Positions 32,367-34,864 of a stretch of DNA of 34,864 bases are shown in pieces. Under the pieces are notes generated by a model. It saw only the letters and a list, made by a program, of their open reading frames with translations. It ran no database searches and was not told the origin of the DNA. Source of the DNA: Opitutaceae bacterium (GTDB lineage Bacteria; Verrucomicrobiota; Verrucomicrobiia; Opitutales; Opitutaceae); the NCBI GenBank assembly GCA_027482905.1, contig JAIXVP010000225.1, positions 1 to 34,864 on the forward strand, given 5' to 3'. How positions within the stretch are numbered: the first letter of the stretch is position 1; each line of letters starts with the position of its first letter. Both the position numbers and the translations under genes were made by a program.

Positions 32367-33236
32367 TCAGGCGCGACCAGCCGCCGTGGAGTTGGGTTCG
32401 GCCGACTCCGCCACCCAGACGGCGGCGGCGAGGAGGACGAGACTAGCGCCGAGGCGGGTCAGGTCGGCGGGCTCGCGGAAAACGAGGAGCGACAACGCGA
32501 CGCCGAGGGGGATCTTGGCGTTGTTCAAGGCCGCCAAGGTGCCGGGGTTGACCTTGGGCAGAGCGAGGTTCCAGAGGAAAAAACCCGCGCCGCTCGCCAC
32601 CACGCCGAGGAAGGCAAGAACCAGCCATTGTTCGCCGGTGGGCGCGAAGGACGACCAACGCACGAGCGGGCCGGCGACGACGGCGGTGGCCGCGAAGCCG
32701 CCGAGGGCGAGCCAGGCGAACAAGGCGTGGTCCGGCAGATGGGCAAGCGCCGGACGGGTGCGCTGGTAGGCGACCTGCCCGGCGGCGAAACAAAGGTTGG
32801 CGCCCTGCACCAGCAGGAAGCCGATCATCACGTCGGCGGTGCCGACCGCGCGCGGCACGACCACCGCGGCGCCGATGACCGAGAACAGGGCGGCGAGGCC
32901 GTGGCGTGGGCGGAGGTGGTTGTTCAAGGCCGAGTCGAGCAGCACGACGTAGAGCGGCGTCAGAATGGTGAACAGGAAGACCTCGTGGCCCTGGAGAAAA
33001 CGAAACGCCTGCAGGTAGAGCAGATACATGACGCCGAACTGGAACGCGCCGATCGCGGCGAGCCAGGCGGCGGTGGAACGCGCGACGAGCTTCGGACGAA
33101 GAAACGGCGCGAAGACGAGGAAGGTCAGCCCGAGCCGGATGGTCGCCACGGCGGGCGACGGCAGGTCGCCGAGGAAGTGTTTGATCAGGCCGGGCGAGAA
33201 GGCCCAGAGCAGGGAGACGGCGAGGAGGAGGAGCAC
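32367..33236 (-). CDS. EamA-family drug/metabolite exporter
   Basis: 289 residues, about ten membrane helices in two EamA repeats (about 1-128 and 140-278). The start is GTG 33236; no ATG is near and the preceding gene ends 28 bases upstream. The first repeat opens AVSLLWAFSPGLIKHF and has ATIRLGLTFLVFAPFL. The second has FAAGQVAYQRTRP and closes with LNNAKIPLGVALSLLVFREP, the usual end motif. EamA proteins export amino acids, nucleosides or metabolites; the substrate is not readable. Probably cotranscribed with the helicase gene upstream. Confidence 0.85.
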   Translation of the reverse strand: MLLLLAVSLLWAFSPGLIKHFLGDLPSPAVATIRLGLTFLVFAPFLRPKLVARSTAAWLAAIGAFQFGVMYLLYLQAFRFLQGHEVFLFTILTPLYVVLLDSALNNHLRPRHGLAALFSVIGAAVVVPRAVGTADVMIGFLLVQGANLCFAAGQVAYQRTRPALAHLPDHALFAWLALGGFAATAVVAGPLVRWSSFAPTGEQWLVLAFLGVVASGAGFFLWNLALPKVNPGTLAALNNAKIPLGVALSLLVFREPADLTRLGASLVLLAAAVWVAESAEPNSTAAGRA

Positions 33237-33264
33237 GACGAAAGAGGGTGGCGGGCGGCGGATT

Positions 33265-34864
33265 CTATTTACGGAAGAGATCGCCGAGGGCGCCGAGGGA
33301 TTTGAGCGGGGCGTTTTTCTTGGTGCCGGTGGTCAGGACGCTCAGGGGCGGGGCGGCCGGTTTGGCGGGCGCAACGGGCTTTGGCGCGGCGCCGGAGCCG
33401 GTGGGCGTCGCGGCGGCGGATGCGGCGGCGAATTCGCGTTCGAGACGCTGGGGGCTGACGGCCTCGGCGGTGCCGAGTTCCTGGGCGAAGAGGCTCACGC
33501 GATACTCCTCCACCAGCCAGTAGCGGGCGTCGGAGCGCGGCAGGGCGCGTTGGCGCGGCAGCCAAGGCGAGAGGGCGCGGCTGCGTTCGGCCTCCTTGAC
33601 CGGGCTTTGGCGCCAACGGTCGGCGCGGAGTTTGAGGGCCTTCAAGTAGCGCGGCAGGTGGGTGAGACGCGGGTAATCGATCTCACGCAGAAGAGTCTTG
33701 GGCAGGAGCTGGGCGAGGTCGCCGGCGAGGGTCGGGTAGGCGGCGGGATGGACTTCGAGGGCGGAGCGCAGGGCGAACACCTCGCGCAGGGTGGCGACGA
33801 GTTTCGGGCCGGTGGTGCGCAGATCGTGGCGGGCCTGGACGAGGGCGGCGGCGAAGTTTTTCTGGGTCGGCTCGGCCACGCGTTCGGGGCCGCAGAGCCA
33901 GCGCTGGAGCAGACCGGCGGCGTCCTCGGTCAGCTGGTTGAGCGAGCCGTAGGTCGCGAGCAGGGCGCCGAGCTCGCGCAGGCCGCGCAACTCCTTGTGC
34001 AGGAAGTTCAGCTCGTGCCGAAGCTCGAGCTCGAGCAGGCGGCCTAGGGCGGGGCGGGTCCAAGCGGCGGCGTCCTCGGGGGAGGCGGCGAGCCGCAAGG
34101 CGACGCCGGTCGGGCCGATCTTTAGCGCGGGATGGGCGTGGATCGTCAGGCCGTTTTGGATACAGACATCGACCGGGCCCGGCAGCCGTTCGCCGAAGGT
34201 CCACGCCATCTGGTCGGGTTTCTCCCATTGCTCGCGGGCGCGGCGCCAGGCGGCGGGGGCGTCCTGGGCCACGCGGGCGGAGGCGTGGCGGCGGTGCTCG
34301 GCGAGGTGGCGGGCGAGCTCGTCGAGGTCGCGGGCGGCGAAGAGTTCCCGGCCCTGCTCGTCGACCACGCGGATGCGGACGCGCAGGTGTTCCGGCAGCG
34401 GCTTGTCGTCCCAGACGGAGGCGTCGAGGCGTAAGGGAAACCGTTCCGCCAGGCAGGCGGCGAGGGCGTCCGGCAGGGATTCGCGCCGGTCGGTCAGGCG
34501 GTCGCGGGCGGCGACGGCGGCGGCGAGTTGTTTCACCGTCTCGGCCAGGGGCACGAAGAGGCGGCGGGCCTCCTTGGGCAGGGCGGACAGCAGGTGTTCC
34601 ACCTTCAGCGCGAGGTGGCCGGGAACGGCCCAGTCGAGCGCGATGGGGGTGAGGCGCTCGGCGTCGGCCGGCGAGATTTCGAGCGTCACGCCGTCGTCCG
34701 GCTGGCCGGGGCGGTAGGTGTAGGTGAGGGGAAGGGCGCTCTGGCCGAGGGGGAGCGCGGCGGGGAAAGCGATCTCGTCGACCGGAATGCTGGCGGGGTC
34801 GCGCAGGTCGTCGGGCGCGAGCATCAGGAAATCCGGATACTTGGCGCGGCGTTCGCGCACGAGG
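33265..34864 (-). CDS. hrpA: ATP-dependent RNA helicase HrpA, C-terminal part, cut by the window edge
   Basis: About 530 residues of the C-terminal part, open to the right edge; the 5' part with the DEAH helicase core is outside. The visible region matches the DUF3418 C-terminal domain of HrpA: FLMLAPDDLRDPASIPVDEI, YTYRPGQPDDGVTLEI, ALDWAVPGHLALKVEHLLSA, LPKEARRLFVPL, and late YLKALKLRADRW followed by RYWLVEEYRVSLFAQELGT with a VSPQRLEREF block. The last ~75 residues (SAAATPTGSGAAPKPVAPAK...) are a low-complexity tail ending in LGDLFRK. HrpA resolves RNA structures and rescues stalled ribosomes in E. coli. The N-terminal catalytic part cannot be judged here. Confidence 0.88.
   Translation of the reverse strand, partial: LVRERRAKYPDFLMLAPDDLRDPASIPVDEIAFPAALPLGQSALPLTYTYRPGQPDDGVTLEISPADAERLTPIALDWAVPGHLALKVEHLLSALPKEARRLFVPLAETVKQLAAAVAARDRLTDRRESLPDALAACLAERFPLRLDASVWDDKPLPEHLRVRIRVVDEQGRELFAARDLDELARHLAEHRRHASARVAQDAPAAWRRAREQWEKPDQMAWTFGERLPGPVDVCIQNGLTIHAHPALKIGPTGVALRLAASPEDAAAWTRPALGRLLELELRHELNFLHKELRGLRELGALLATYGSLNQLTEDAAGLLQRWLCGPERVAEPTQKNFAAALVQARHDLRTTGPKLVATLREVFALRSALEVHPAAYPTLAGDLAQLLPKTLLREIDYPRLTHLPRYLKALKLRADRWRQSPVKEAERSRALSPWLPRQRALPRSDARYWLVEEYRVSLFAQELGTAEAVSPQRLEREFAAASAAATPTGSGAAPKPVAPAKPAAPPLSVLTTGTKKNAPLKSLGALGDLFRK

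Noticed and set aside
1-34864. CRISPR array, tRNA genes, insertion sequences or phage genes
   Set aside because: No spaced direct repeats, cloverleaf sequences, transposase motifs or terminal repeats were seen on either strand.

Overview
The window looks like chromosomal DNA from a very GC-rich, Gram-negative, outer-membrane bacterium. Lipoproteins, a beta-barrel porin, an Mla-type lipid transporter and a large signal peptidase I all point to a diderm. The gene mix (a secreted protein with four Ig-like domains, a NamZ/DUF1343 lipoprotein, a signal peptidase I with a large insertion, MoxR-DUF58-transglutaminase) would fit Verrucomicrobiota, perhaps Opitutaceae. That placement is inference; there is no rRNA marker here. 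No tRNA, rRNA, CRISPR array, insertion sequence or phage gene was seen. About 30 genes fill almost the whole window.

Layout. 1-2.6 kb: end of a DUF2062 membrane protein, a NamZ-like lipoprotein, and a convergent HAD phosphatase. 2.7-6.4 kb: an Mla/MCE lipid-transport operon (permease with fused STAS-like domain, ATPase, MCE protein, PqiC-like lipoprotein). 6.4-8.3 kb, minus strand: a small TPR protein and an exported adenosine deaminase, separated by a good intrinsic terminator. 8.4-12.9 kb: MoxR ATPase, DUF58 protein and membrane transglutaminase. 13.0-14.0 kb: a bile-acid/sodium-symporter-like carrier. 14.0-19.7 kb, minus strand: a two-component locus, described below. 19.7-21.3 kb: MurJ. 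21.6-27.9 kb: a Yej/Opp-type peptide ABC transporter (two permeases, binding lipoprotein, two separate ATPases). 27.9-30.6 kb: a secreted Ig-domain protein divergent from a PRC-barrel/BON protein. 30.6-34.9 kb: signal peptidase I, a YhbY-like RNA-binding protein, an EamA exporter and the C-terminal part of HrpA, cut by the window edge.

The most interesting region is 14.0-19.7 kb. An OmpR-family response regulator, a secreted cupredoxin-like protein, a sensor kinase with a large periplasmic domain, a degenerate ApbE-like protein and an outer-membrane porin lie in one direction. Two near-identical inverted repeats, GTAACCG-N3-CGTTAC, sit at 19666-19681 (upstream of the regulator gene) and 16366-16381 (between the kinase and the ApbE-like gene). 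I found no third copy by eye. The simplest reading is a self-contained sensory regulon with its own operators, controlling a periplasmic copper/redox protein and a porin; the signal and substrate cannot be read from the sequence.

A second unexplained pattern is a set of short pyrimidine-rich tandem repeats in three gene gaps of the peptide-transporter operon, each ending within about 10 bases of a start codon.
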